Assembly (NCBI RefSeq): GCF_037042905.1
Contig: NC_087252.1
Coordinates: forward strand, 30,939,994-31,003,993
DNA: 64,000 bases
Origin: Lytechinus pictus
Lineage: Eukaryota; Echinodermata; Echinoidea; Temnopleuroida; Toxopneustidae
Direction of reading: 5' to 3'
The notes beneath the pieces are model-generated. The model was not told the origin of the DNA, did not search any database, and was given only the letters and a program-made list of their open reading frames with translations. Of this stretch, positions 21,703-53,280 are shown in pieces. Position 1 is the first letter of the stretch. Each line of letters starts with the position of its first letter. The translations under genes and the position numbers were made by a program.

Positions 21703-23498
21703 AGGGGTGGTATTCTGAAAACGCTCTTATCTTTGTCTTATCTTTTATCTTATCTCATTGAGATAAGAAGACGCTAAAATCATTGCAAATCGGTATTCTG
21801 AAAATCTTCTTAACGCGTTCTTATCTTTGTAAGGACTGCCTCCTTTTTATCTTCAACACGCCCATTTTTAGGATATTACCAATCAAAATGCGCTTTATAT
21901 TGACAGTTTAACCAATAGAAGCGTTTCTTATGTCAAGAGAATACCATGGGCGCTGTGCGTACACTGTTTCTGGCGCATTGCGCGAAATAGGCATTTTATA
22001 CGCAATGACTGATTATTATTTCGAGACACGTTCACAAAATAAAGAAAGAAAGTAAAGAAAAAAAGTAAATAAAGCAGGTACGAATAAAGAATAAAATATG
22101 AAAAAAGAAAGTAAGTAGACAGAAAGGTGTCAGAATGAAGCAGAAATAAAAAAAAAAAAGATGAAAGGAACAAAGCAGAAAATAATGAAAGAAATAAAGA
22201 GTAAACGAAAGGAAGCAAGCAAAAAGGACTTAAAAATACAACAACCAAAAATAGATAAAATAAGGAAAAAAAATTGAACGATTGTCAATGATAAAGTGAG
22301 GAAGAAAAAATAAAGAAAGAAAAGAAAGACTGAAACTTAAAGGAAAAAAGTAAAAGGACAAAATAAAAAAGATTAAAAAAGGATAAAATGAAGTAATGAA
22401 GAAGCGAAAAAGAAAAAGTTTGAAAAAAAGACAGTGTGAAAGAAAGAGAAAACGAAATAATGAAAAAATTTAAAAAGTGAAGGAAGAGAGGAAAAGGAAA
22501 ATGAAACAAAGAAATACAGATGAGAGAGAAAAAATGAAAGGAAATTAAAGCAAAAAAAAAGATTACATAAAGATAAAGAGAAAGAAACTTAAGGTAAATT
22601 CAAAGAAAGAAAAGGAACGAAAAGGGAAAATAAAAAGTCAGGAAAAGTGAAGAATGAATAAAAAAAGAAAACGAAAAAACATTAATCGAAAGAATAAAGA
22701 AAAATATTTTTTTTAATTGATAGAAGAAAGACACAGAGAGGAAAGTAAATAAAGAGAGTAAATAAAGAATGAACGAAAAAAGAATGAGCGAAATAAAGAA
22801 TAAAACACAAGAAAGAAAGTAAATAAGACACAAGAGTGTCAGGAAGCAGAAATTGGGGGAAAAATGAAAGAAAGAACAAACGAATGAACGAAAAAAGAAA
22901 AAAAAAAGAACCCAAAAAGAAAAAGAAAAAAAGAAAAGAAAAAAAAATAAGGGGAAAAATAATATTAAGGGAAGGAAGAAAGAAAGAAAAAGGGGAAAAA
23001 ACGAAAAGCACATATAAAGACGAAAGAATGAAAGAAATAAATAAGGAAGAAATAAAAAGATTACAAAAATGTGACGGAAAAAAGAAAAACAAAAAGAAAA
23101 GGAAAGGAAGAGAGAAAGGGGAAAGAATAAAAGCAGAAATAAAGACTTATTCAAGAAAAGAAAGAAAGGAATAAAATGAAAAGGGAAAATAGAAAAGGAA
23201 GAAAGATGAAGAATAAATGAAATAAAACAAAAGAAAAGTAAATAGATTAAAAGATTCAAAATAATAAAACAAAAAAATATAAATGAAGAATGAACTTAAA
23301 GAAAGGAAGAAAGACAGACACATAGAGAGGAAGAAAGACAGACAGATATACAGAAAGAAAAAGAAAAAATAAAGAAAGAAAGAAAGAAAAAAGGGATAGA
23401 AAAAAGAGACGGGAAAATAAAGGGTGAATGAAAGAAAGGATGGGAGGAATACTTGTTAGTACTTGTTACTACTAGTGGCCATCGATTTTAAGCAAGAA
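21703..23498. mobile_element. TIR element with purine-rich core, truncated copy
   Basis: It begins with 'ggggtggtattctgaaaacg' and contains 'cttatctt' repeats to about 21830. 22035-23440 is a very long purine-rich low-complexity stretch (GAAA/GGAA). Its right end is missing because the segmental duplication boundary falls at about 23498. The complete copy is at 27536-29657. Confidence 0.65.
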
Positions 23499-23844
23499 AA
23501 AACAATATATTATGTTATGGTTCATGATTACTATTAACATTTTATTATTTTAGGGGAGGCTGTGAAGTATATTGTCTGTAGATAGATTAAAGGTACTATT
23601 AAAAGCTTTCTGTTTTATTAACATTTCATAGATCTTTACCATTTTTACTACATGCAGGGATGCTGTTCGCACATGACGTCACAAATCAATTGTTTGTAAC
23701 GTCCGCAATTAAAGGTATAAAGTGCTAATGGTCCTGCCATAAAGATATGTAGCCTATTTAAGTCAAATCTGTGAAGAATTGACAACCCAACACCACCTAT
23801 ACTTTTGAGTAGTTATTTCCTCACATTTTCATTATTAATTTCAG

Positions 23845-25033
23845 CTGGCCTCTGGGCACCTCGAAATTCCCAGTCTGCCCCACCGGGACAAACACAGTAA
23901 GTTGCATTTCAGAACAATAAGAAGTCCTGAATATTTCTGAAGCTCTTGAAGTACTTCGTATATTTTTCTGAAAGAATGCTTCCTTATAAAAATTATATCG
24001 ATAAAATGAATAGAAGACGCTTAATGCATAGGTGAAAGAAGGGAGCAAAGAAGAACGGGAATTTCAGAAGAAAGCTCGAAAGGGAGACGAGGGGACAATG
24101 ATAAAAGATAAACACTGTTCAAATGATGAGGACGATTTTGCTGATGAGAACGACATCGCGAATGATAACGGAGATGATATGATTAACCTTATGATTATCA
24201 CGTTCATTTCTCGACCCATTAGAGGCGCTTCTCCGATGACCAGTAGTAATACCCAATTCCATTTTGGTCTGCGAATTAAAGTCTGCGCATTTTCAAACAT
24301 GTTTCAAACAACCTTTAGGTTTGAAAAAAAATAAACGAAAATTCGATCAGTTGGCTTAGGAATATTTTGTCTCTAACCCAGCCATGTTATCCTTAAACCA
24401 TTGCTATTTTTAAACCATGTTAATTTTTAAACAACTTTCTATATGTTTACGTTTATCTTAATCAGCTTCTCTCTTCAATATAAGTCTGCTACGATATACT
24501 TAATTATTATACACTCTATATGCAGAAGAGCGAATCCAGTCCCTAATTCCACTCATTTCAGAATAAGAAAATGTCAAAAAATACTCACTGTTCACTCCAG
24601 AAGAAGCTATAATCCACTCTCAAAATATTAAAATCGGTCACTCCGAAAAGACTAGTCCCTCGTCTCACTTTGAGAGGAGTGCAATTACGGACCGGATTAG
24701 TTTTTTTTTTGTATTTAAAGTGTTTAGTTTTACGTTCTCATTTTTTGATTTTTGTTCAGGGAAGGCCCTATCCTATATGTGACCGAAAGTCAGATCATGT
24801 ACATCGCCAGGAATCTGTTAGGTGACTTTTATTCTCCGTTCGCCAGTGCACTAGGCTTCTCGTATGCCGAGTATGAAAACATCAAACGGAAACATCTGAA
24901 CGACATAAAGGAAGCAACCTTAGACATATTGAACCAATGGAAAAGGAACACAGGTGGTTTGCGGATAGCTTTAGAGGCCGCTCTTAACGAGGCAGAATGT
25001 GCACGCTTAGCATATACATATAAAGACGCATAA
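23845..25033 (+). CDS. Duplicated linker plus death-domain exons, no first exon
   Basis: Exons 23845-23896 (52 nt linker) and 24760-25033 (death domain, TAA at 25031) keep all splice sites and phases of the 11421/12342 pair. The linker is unchanged in sequence ('GLWAPRNSQSAPPGQT'). In the death domain only a few residues differ ('GPILYVTESQ' for 'GPSIYVTESQ', and G for S in the 'RNLLSDF' block). No copy of the death-domain-1 exon or any new ATG exon is present. These exons are therefore either alternative 3' ends for the gene starting at 10496 or unexpressed remnants. The preserved frame argues for very recent origin or selection. Confidence 0.6.
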
Positions 25034-25089
25034 ACCCGATCAGTTCCCCGGTAGAACCCCAACATATTTATGCATTTTTTCGTTTGTGG

Positions 25090-25575
25090 GGGCTTAAAGT
25101 TGTAGTATAGGGTGTCTACTTCAAGAGTCCGACGGATGCCACCTGGGCACCCATGGGCATTTTTTTTATTGACGTCATAAGCCACCCCCACTTTTTCACT
25201 TAAATATGACTTCCACTTTTTTACGGAATAAACATAACATGTTTAGTATTAAATAAGAGCTAAAGAAAAATTAAATGCAAATAAATGGATCACTGGGGAT
25301 TTAAATCACGCATGCGTCAGTTAAAAGTCATTTAAGGTCATTAAGGTAAAACTGCATTACAAATGTAAATGCAATCAATTTATTTGCATTTTATTTTTCA
25401 TTTACCTATAATTTGATACAAAACATGATATGTTTATACCTTAAAATATGAAAGTCATATTTGACATTCATGTGAAAAGGGGGCTTGGCCTAAGACGTCA
25501 ATAAAAAAAATGCCCAAGGATGCCAAGGAAGCACCCGTTGGATTCTTGAAGGAGACACCCCATACAACTTCCATA
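25090..25575. mobile_element. Palindromic MITE (copy 2)
   Basis: Second copy of the element at 12660-13170, carried by the segmental duplication, with the same paired arms and small indels. Confidence 0.7.
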
Positions 25576-26124
25576 AAAAATCGCATACATACCAAGCTTG
25601 ACGGTCATACAATACTTTTGATCATATTTACCCGACTCTATCATAAACCTATTCCAACACAAACATCACGCTGCAGCATATAGGCCTATGGAATCAAGCA
25701 CAGACCAAATAGTCGAAGGAGCAAATGTCGTCTAACTGTCACCAACTAGATCAGCTCTTCAGGGACTAACATGATAACAACCCTCACGAAACTGCTGTCC
25801 CAGCCTACGTTTGATGTATAAAAAAGTGTAACTATTTGTCTTTCAAGCGGCATGGTTACTGAAAAACAACTACAACAACAAAATGCTAGATTATTTACAG
25901 GATTTAGAGAATTCAGCTAGCCACGCCACAACTGATACCTTGTCTAATATAATGTGATTTTCATTTTATTCTCTTTCTACGGTAAAAAAAGAGGAGGGAA
26001 TGATTCTTAAATACAATGCGAGTCAGAAAAAATGTTAAACTTTTTAAATAAAGTTTTTTTTTAAAGAGAATGTGGGATTCAGAGAGAATTTCTAGCATTT
26101 ATGGATAAAGTTTTGTTTTGTTTT

Positions 26125-26755
26125 GTTTGAATTAGGGGGCGCTAAATGTATGATCGAACTAGGGGGGAGCCGCCGCATTGATGTTCAAACCAGGGAGGCG
26201 GCGAATATATGTTCGAACTAGGGGAACGCCGAATTGATGATCGAACTAGGGGCGCCAAATTTATGATCGAACTAGGGAGGGGCTGAATTGATGTTGAATC
26301 TAGGGGGGGGCTGAATTGATGTTCGATCTAGACGGGCGCCGAATTGATGTTCGAACTAGGGAAGCGCCTTATTAATGCTCAAACTAGTGGGTGCAAAATT
26401 CATGATCGAACTAGGGGGCGTCAAAATGATGTTCGCAATATGGAGCCGCAGCGCCAAATTGATGTTCAAACTAAGGGGTGCCGAATTAATGTTCGGACTA
26501 GAGGAGCGCCGAAATTGATTTTCGAACTTGGGGGAGTCAAAATGATGTTCGAACTAGGGGGAGGGGGGCGCTTTAAATTATGTTCGCACTAGCGGAGCGC
26601 CCGATTGATTTGTGAACTAGGGGGGGGGGGCAAATTTATGATCGAACAAGGGAACCGCCGAACCAGGGAGGCAGCGAACAAATGTTCTATCTAGGGTAGC
26701 ACCGAGATTGATAATCGAAATGAGGGGTGCCAAATTGAGGGGGGGGGGGCAAAAT
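26125..26755 (+). repeat. Minisatellite, ~30 bp unit (array 2)
   Basis: Copy of 20279-20935, with a few units shortened. Same 'gatgttcgaactaggggg' unit. Confidence 0.9.
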
Positions 26756-27029
26756 TGTTCGTATTTTCTGGATTTATCTACATACAAGTCCCGTATAGGA
26801 TAAATAAATGAATAAATAGATAAGTAAATATATAAATGAATAAATAAACAAATAAATAAATAAACAAACAAAAACTGAATAAAAGTATGTATGTGGCTGA
26901 ATGAAAACATCCCGTTTTCACAAAAAAAGGAATATGCTTTTGATTCATGTCCTTTTAGCAAGATAGGTATCCTGTTTAGGGTCACAAGAAATGCTTGAAT
27001 TAAAACTCAGCTCGCCATACGCGTTTTTA

Positions 27030-27385
27030 TCCAAAAAAAGGAAAGAAAGAGGCAAAAGAAGGAAGGAAGAGAAGAAAAAGGGAGAGAGGGGAAGAGGGGT
27101 AAAGAAAACAAAAAAGAAAAGAGTAGAAGAGGGGGAAGAAGGGAAGAAAGGAGAGAGAGGGGGAGATGAAGAAAGGGTAGAAAAAAAAGAAAAGGGGAAT
27201 AAATGAGAAAAAAGAGAAAGAAAGAAGGGGAAAAAGAAGAATAGAAAGAGAAAGAAAAAAGGGGGAGAAAGGGAAAGGGAGGGAAAGCGAGAGAGGGAGA
27301 GAGAGGGAGTGAAGAAAATATCTAATAAATGAGCGGAAGCACCTATTTGATGTCGACTGGGGTGCCGATTTGATGTTCGAATCAG
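27030..27385. repeat. Purine (GA) tract, copy 2
   Basis: Duplicate of 21196-21550 with small length changes in the A and G runs. Minus-strand Ser/Phe/Pro/Leu-rich frames are artefacts of base composition. Confidence 0.8.
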
Positions 27386-27535
27386 CCAATTCACGGTTAG
27401 CTCATGATCAACTTTTCTCAAATGACCTTTGTTATTTTTCATGAAGATAAGCACTATCATTTTCAAGTGTAGATGTTGTGTAAGCTTTACCGGTAGAGTA
27501 TTCAAATTCTAAGAACAAAAGGCATTGTATAGACC

Positions 27536-29657
27536 AGGGGTGGTATTCTGAAAACGTTCTTATCTTTGTCCTATCTTTTATCTTATCTCATTGAGATAAG
27601 AAGACGCTAAAATCATTGCAAATCGGTATTCTGAAAATCTTCTTAACGCGTTCTTATCTTTGTAAGGACTGCCTCCTTCTTATCTTCAACACGCCCATTT
27701 TTAGGATATTACCAATCAAAATGCGCTTTATATTGACAGTTTAACCAATAGAAGCGTTTCTTATGTCAAGAGAATACCATGGGCGCTGTGCGTACACTGT
27801 TTCTGGTGCATTGCGCGAAATAGGCATTTTATACGCAATGACTGATTATTATTTCGAGACACGTTCACAAAATAAAGAAAGAAAGTAAAGAAAAAAAAGT
27901 AAATAAAGCAGGTACGAATAAAGAAAAAAATATGAAGAAAGAAAGTAAGTAGACAGAAAGGTGTCAGAATGAAGCAGAAATTAAAAAAAAAAGATGAAAG
28001 GAACAAAGCTGAAAATAATGAAAGAAATAAAGAGTAAACGAAAGGAAGCAAGCAAAAAGGACTTAAAAATACAACAACAACAAATAAATAAAATAAGGAA
28101 AAAAAATTGAACGATTATCAATGATAAAGTGAGGAAGAAAAAATAAAGAAAGAAAAGAAAGACTGAAACTTAAAGGAAAAAAGTAAAAGGACAAAATAAA
28201 AAAGATTAAAAAAGGATAAAATGAAGTAATGAAGAAGCGAAAAAGAAAAAAGTTTGAAAAAAAGACAGTGTGAAAGAAAGAGAAAACGAAATAATGAAAA
28301 AATGTAAAAAGTGAAGGAAGAGAGGAAAAGGAAAATGAAACAAAGAAATACAGATGAGAGAGAAAAAATGAAAGGAAAATTAAAGCAAAAAAAAAATACA
28401 TAAAGATAAAGAGAAAGAAACTTAAGGTAAATTCAAAGAAAGAAAAGGAACGAAAAGGGAAAATAAAAAGTCAGGAAAAGTGAAGAATGAATAAAAGAAG
28501 AAAACGAAAAAACATTAATGGAAAGAATAAAGAAAAAAAAAATTTTTAATTGATAGAAGAAAGACACAGAGAGGAAAGTAAATAAAGAGAGTAAATAAAG
28601 AATGAACGAAAAAAGAATGAGCGAAATAAAGAATAAAACACAAGAAAGAAAGTAAATAAGACACAAGAGTGTCAGGAAGCAGAAATTGGGGGAAAAATGA
28701 AAGAAAGAACAAACGAATGAACGAAAAAAGAAAAAAAAGAACCCAAAAAGAAAAAGAAAAAAAAAAAATAATAAAAATAAGGGGAAAAATAATATTAAGG
28801 GAAGGAAGAAAGAAAGAAAAAGGGGAAAAAACGAAAAGCACATATAAAGACGAAAGAATGAAAGAAATAAATAAGGAAGAAATAAAAAGATTACAAAAAT
28901 GTGACGGAAAAAAGAAAAACAAAAAGAAAAGGAAAGGAAGAGAGAAAGGGGAAAGAATAAAAGCAGAAATAAAGACTTATTCAAGAAAAGAAAGAAAGGA
29001 ATAATATGAAAAGGGAAAATAAAAAAGGAAGAAAGATGAAGAATAAATGAAACAAAACAAAAGAAAAGTAAATAGATTAAAAGATTCAAAATAATAAAAC
29101 AAAAAAAATATAAATGAAGAATGAAGAATGAACTTAAAAAAAAGAAGAAAGACAGACACATAGAAAGGAAGAAAGACAGACAGATAGAAAAAAAGAAAAA
29201 GAAAAAATAAATAAAGAAAGAAAGAAAAAAGGGATAGAAAAAAAGAGACGGGAAAATAAAGGGTGAATGAAAGAAAGGATGGGAGGAATACTTGTTAGTA
29301 CTTGTTACTACTAGTGGCCATCGATTTTAAGCAAGAAAGAACGCGGACATCGTGAGATGTGATAACCCTCTAGCTATCTTAAATATTATCATAAATATCG
29401 TGAAAGATAAGAAAGAGAAAAGATAAGAACGTTTTCAGAATACAACTTATCTTCATTTTGTTATTATCTTTTTGCGCGCTTTTGTATTATATGCGCGAGT
29501 TATACATTTACGCGCTCAGCATAGGATGTTTAGCAAGATAAGAAAAAGATAGGAACAAAAGATAAGAAAAAGATAAGAACGTTTTCAGAATACCAATTTG
29601 AGATCGTGACGTAGATAAGAACAAAATTAAGATAAGAACGTTTTCAGAATACCACCC
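27536..29657. mobile_element. 2.1 kb TIR element with purine-rich core (complete copy)
   Basis: The left end 'ggggtggtattctgaaaacg' + 'ttcttatctt' at about 27537 matches, inverted, 'aagataagaacgttttcaga' + 'ataccacccc' at 29628-29657. A second copy of the right end lies at 29571-29600. The core 27870-29280 is almost entirely A/G on the plus strand. No transposase is visible, so it would be non-autonomous. Confidence 0.7.
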
Positions 29658-29934
29658 CAGGTGACTAAAACAGTACATCAGGGATACAGTTTGGAAATCT
29701 GTTTTATTGCCTGTCTTTGGCACATTTGACTATTGTTTAGGCTACTGTCCAATACCAGTGATTATGAAGGTTCTATTTATTACTCTTCAGCTTGGATGTG
29801 ATAAAATGAATATTTTGAAAGGAATACATGAATAATCATCAAATGCCTATGTCAGTGAATTTGAAAACCTCCTTCATGGTTCATCTCAAATAACCCTTTT
29901 CTGCTCGTGCGCAGTTTACAACCGTGAACAGGCT

Positions 29935-30475
29935 TATTAGGGGCGCTAAATTGATGTTCGAACTAGCAGGGGGCGCCAAATTGATGTTTAAACTAATAAT
30001 AATAATACTAATAATAGGTATTTATATAGCGCCATCTATCTAGAAACATTATATTTCGAGGCGCATTGTTTATTATTATTATTACCCCAGCTTTAGCTCG
30101 AGCTGCCTTTCAACGCTCAGTGCATTTAAGGAATTAATCCTGCCGGGTACCCATTCACCTCACCTGGGTTGAGTGCAGCACAATGTGGATAGAATTATTG
30201 CTGAAGGAAAATTACGCCATGGCTGGGATTCGAACCCACGACCCTCTGTTTCAAAGTCAGAAGACTAATCCACTGGGCCACAACGCTCCACATAACTAGG
30301 GGACGCCAAATTTATGATCAAACTAGGGGGGAACGCAAAATTTATGTTTAAACTAGAGATCGTCGAATCGTTCTTCAGACTAGGGGAGCGCCAAATTGAT
30401 GTTCGAACCAGGGAGGCGCCGGATAGATGTTCGAACTAGGGGAGCGCAGAAATCGATGTTAGAACTAGGGCCAAA
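29935..30475 (+). repeat. Minisatellite, ~30 bp unit (array 3, split by a SINE)
   Basis: Units at 29940-29992 and 30293-30475 share the 'gatgttcgaactagggg' consensus of the other arrays. The tRNA-type SINE at 29996-30292 was inserted inside this array. Confidence 0.8.
29996..30292 (-). mobile_element. tRNA-derived SINE (minus strand)
   Basis: On the minus strand the head (30290 downward) reads 'gttgtggcccagtggattag' and 'gggtcgtgggttcgaatccc', clear A- and B-box homologies. The body has 'ttgctgcactcaacccaggtg'-type sequence. The tail ends 'gcgctatataaatacc' and (ATT)n near 30000. Related truncated copies are at 50594 and 53092. Confidence 0.75.
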
Positions 30476-30479
30476 ATTA

Positions 30480-31120
30480 CCTTTATGACTCACTTTACCC
30501 ATGATTGTTATTTTATTATCATTATTATCATTACAATGTCATTTTTATATCAAAATATAAAAAATGGCCTGCTCTTCCGCTCGCCTCATTTATTTAGTTA
30601 AGATACCCATCCTTTTTATTGTTAGAAAAAGTGCATAGAAAGACCCACTTTTGGAGTAAAAATCTAAAAATAAAATAGATAAATAAATAAAAAATTCGCA
30701 CAGATTGTGAATAAGGTATTAAACAGATCAAAAGTGTTCAAAATGTCAGTTTTTTTAGTTGTAAAATTGAAAAAAAAAATAGTAATTTCACGCTTCATTA
30801 AATCGTTTGATGAGATACCCAGTGTCTTCATGGTTACAAAAAGTAGGCTTTCTCATCGAACATCAACTTTTCTAGTCGGAAAGTTTGAGCTCACACTTTT
30901 GCCCTCGCACTAGTTGTTTAGCTAGATACCTATTCAGCAATGTATTCTACAAGCCTCAATGCTCAAGCTTCATTGATTTCACGAAGAAGCTTCAAGGACG
31001 TTCAAAACGTGATAGAATGTTATATAATGAATAACCTTATAATATTATCGCTCTAAGAGGTATTCCAATCATTTGATTGAAGGCTCGGTCGACATATGCA
31101 CCATCAACACCAACCAACCA
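30480..31120. other. Region upstream of the propeller gene
   Basis: AT-rich, with no coding frame I can support. By position it should include the promoter and 5' untranslated region of the gene starting at 31124. No core promoter motif is evident. Confidence 0.4.
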
Positions 31121-31123
31121 ATA

Positions 31124-51148
<20,025 letters not shown>

Positions 51149-52732
51149 GTAAGTTATTTGCCAGGACCTGGCGTTTCATGAAGCTGTTACGAGCAACTTT
51201 GCCAATAGGCATAGGGCCGAGTACGTTTATCGTGTCAAAACGTTTCAGTTGGAGCTTGAGGTTTTGTTATACATTGAAAAAAGGGAGAAAGATACATTGA
51301 TTGGGAAATTGTTTGTTCCCGCAGTCATATCGCTGCAGTCAGTGAAATATGTAATTCGGAACTCCGGTTTCATCATGCTACCTAGCAATTCTACGAGCCG
51401 CATTTAGCCATACGCACTGCCATAGCATAGCAGATAAATGCGCGCTCGACATCCGAACTTTGAGCCAAAATCGGTCAGGACTGAGCCTTATTATTATTCA
51501 TAGACTCAATGTAAAGTATCTTTGAAAATCTGTTTAGATGTCAACAAACTACCTTTAGTTGCAAATCATCGCAATATATGAATATTCCATAATAATATCC
51601 TCAAATTTATCGAAACCGTCGAAAAAAATCTAGACTCAAGGGTCGGACTGAAAATTTTGCGTTGCCAATTTAGCTGTATACACAGATCGTACGTAGTGCG
51701 CCGTTTGTTAATCAAACTGCGTTAATATGGTGAAAATATGTATTTATAAACTATTTTATTCACAACATACACTTGAAAATGAAAGTGTAGACTAGTCTTG
51801 ATGGAATTCTGGTAGAATAGCATAATATTTCGCCTGGGATCCTTTTCCAAAGTGACAAGATGTATAGATTCCATTAACATGATTTAAGAAGGCAGATTAT
51901 GTCCTTTTATGAATGCATTTTTTCTGGCACTGTCTTTCGATCTTTGTGTTTCTGTGTCTGTGTGTAGTTAAAGATAGAGAGAGAGTGAGAAATTGAGGGG
52001 TTGAGAGGAGAGAGAGAAAAGAGATTATACTAAAGAAAAATAGGGACGGAGAACGAGGGAGAAATAAAATGTAAATGCAAAATATTAATTTTTGTAAAGT
52101 TCAATGGAAGATTCAGTTTTCCTAATAACATAACAATGTTACTAATGTAATAATTTCCATTGCAAAATATGATTTGTACAAAAAAGGGAAAATAAATAAA
52201 TATTTTAAGAATCTGATGAATATAAAACGTGTGCCTTTTATTATTTTGTGAACATAAATTTTCAAATTTTATTCATAATGAAAACCAGGGGAAGGTGAAT
52301 GGATGAAGACTTATGTTTCTCCTGACAAAGTGTTCTTTATCTGACGGTACTGATGGATATTATTGTCAGACAACAAAATAATGATAATGAAAATGCTTGC
52401 TTCTTTGAGAAGAGGAGGGAAGAATAGAAAGGGAATGGGAAGAGGGAGAAGGAATTTGTATGAGGTGTAGATATAAACTACAAAGTGTCTTTTTTTTTTA
52501 GAACGGAGAAAATTACAAGAAGAAAGAGAGAGAGGGAGGGAAGACATGCAAAAGAGTTGTACTGGTAATTAGTTGGACAGGCCTATATGCCGTATCATCA
52601 CAATGTATAATAATAATAACAATAGAGTATTTCTAAAGCACCAAATCCACATTGATTATGTGCTCACTTATAAATAAATTTTATCACTATTATCATTATG
52701 ATCATCTCTCTTGTATCCTTCCTCCGTTATAG
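51149..52732. other. DNA after exon 3 of the propeller gene
   Basis: AT-rich; GA-rich around 51975-52060 and 52395-52545. Short frames lack domains. If the 52733 exon is real, this is intron 3. Confidence 0.4.
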
Positions 52733-52787
52733 TCGGATATCGCTTGTATCAGTTGAAAGAATGCAGACACTTCCTAAGGGTTGTTAG
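52733..52787 (+). CDS. Possible short terminal exon of the propeller gene
   Basis: A strong pyrimidine tract and TTATAG acceptor (52731-52732) are followed by a frame in the required phase 2, reading 'RISLVSVERMQTLPKGC' and then TAG at 52785. If used, the protein ends at 182 residues. That would be short for a propeller, so this may be fortuitous. Confidence 0.25.
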
Positions 52788-52904
52788 AGCTTGAAAAAAT
52801 GCTGAGGAGGTTTTGGCGGGTTAAGGTGCACAGGGAGAAGAAAGAGAATACACTCTAGAAAATGCGGAGGGTCTGTCTCAAAGAAGCCTACAAATCACTA
52901 GCGT

Positions 52905-53030
52905 ACCTAAGGGGGGCAGACTGCCCCCCTGTCAAGTCACAACTCATGCAGGGGACGTATCCCTGCCCCCCCCCCCCCTGACGAGTCACAACTGATACAG
53001 GGGACATGCCCCCCCCCCCCCCTTTGAGAA
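52905..53030. repeat. Tandem pair of C-tract units
   Basis: 'gtcaagtcacaactcatgca' + 'ggggacgtatccctgc' (52931-52966) and 'gacgagtcacaactgataca' + 'ggggacatgc' (52980-53010) are two ~62 bp units, each followed by 14-15 Cs. Confidence 0.7.
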
Positions 53031-53091
53031 GCAAAATTAATAATTTGTAATGTAAAAATGCAATAAAAACAGACGTGGACCCCCTCTTACT

Positions 53092-53280
53092 GATCCACAA
53101 TGTGCTGCAATCAACCCAGGTGAGGTAAATGGGTACCGGTAGGAAGTAATTCCTTAAAAAGCTGTGTGCGCTATGAACGCCTAGCTTAGCCGGGTAATAT
53201 AGGAGCGCCTTGAGCACCTAACAAGGTGGATATGTGCGCAATATAAATACCCTATATTATTATTATTATTATTATTCTGT
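53092..53280 (+). mobile_element. tRNA-derived SINE, 3' part (plus strand)
   Basis: Body 'caacccaggtgaggtaaatg' + 'ggtacc' (53114), then 'gcgcaatataaataccctat' and (ATT)n at 53255-53277. Same family as 29996, lacking the tRNA-like head. Confidence 0.65.

Larger units (their letters stand above)
11095..23498. repeat. Tandem segmental duplication, copy 1
   Basis: The blocks 11100-13732 and 20279-23498 recur in the same order and orientation at 23525-26111 and 26125-29338. Matches are near-identical by eye, including introns, MITEs and low-complexity tracts. Copy 1 holds an additional 6.5 kb (13733-20278) that copy 2 lacks. The junction between the copies near 23499 lies inside a TIR element on one side and inside intron 1 of the death-domain gene on the other. 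Confidence 0.85.
23500..29338. repeat. Tandem segmental duplication, copy 2
   Basis: It repeats 11095-13732 and 20279-23498 in order. The two blocks are joined at 26111-26124 by a short TTTTG repeat. It therefore contains second copies of the linker exon, the terminal death-domain exon, the palindromic MITE (25090-25575), the minisatellite and both purine tracts. Confidence 0.85.

Noticed and set aside
21113..23259. Long Ser/Phe/Leu-rich minus-strand frames and Lys/Glu-rich plus-strand frames
   Set aside because: They are translations of polypurine/polypyrimidine low-complexity DNA and recur identically at 26945-29161. No domains, no codon structure.
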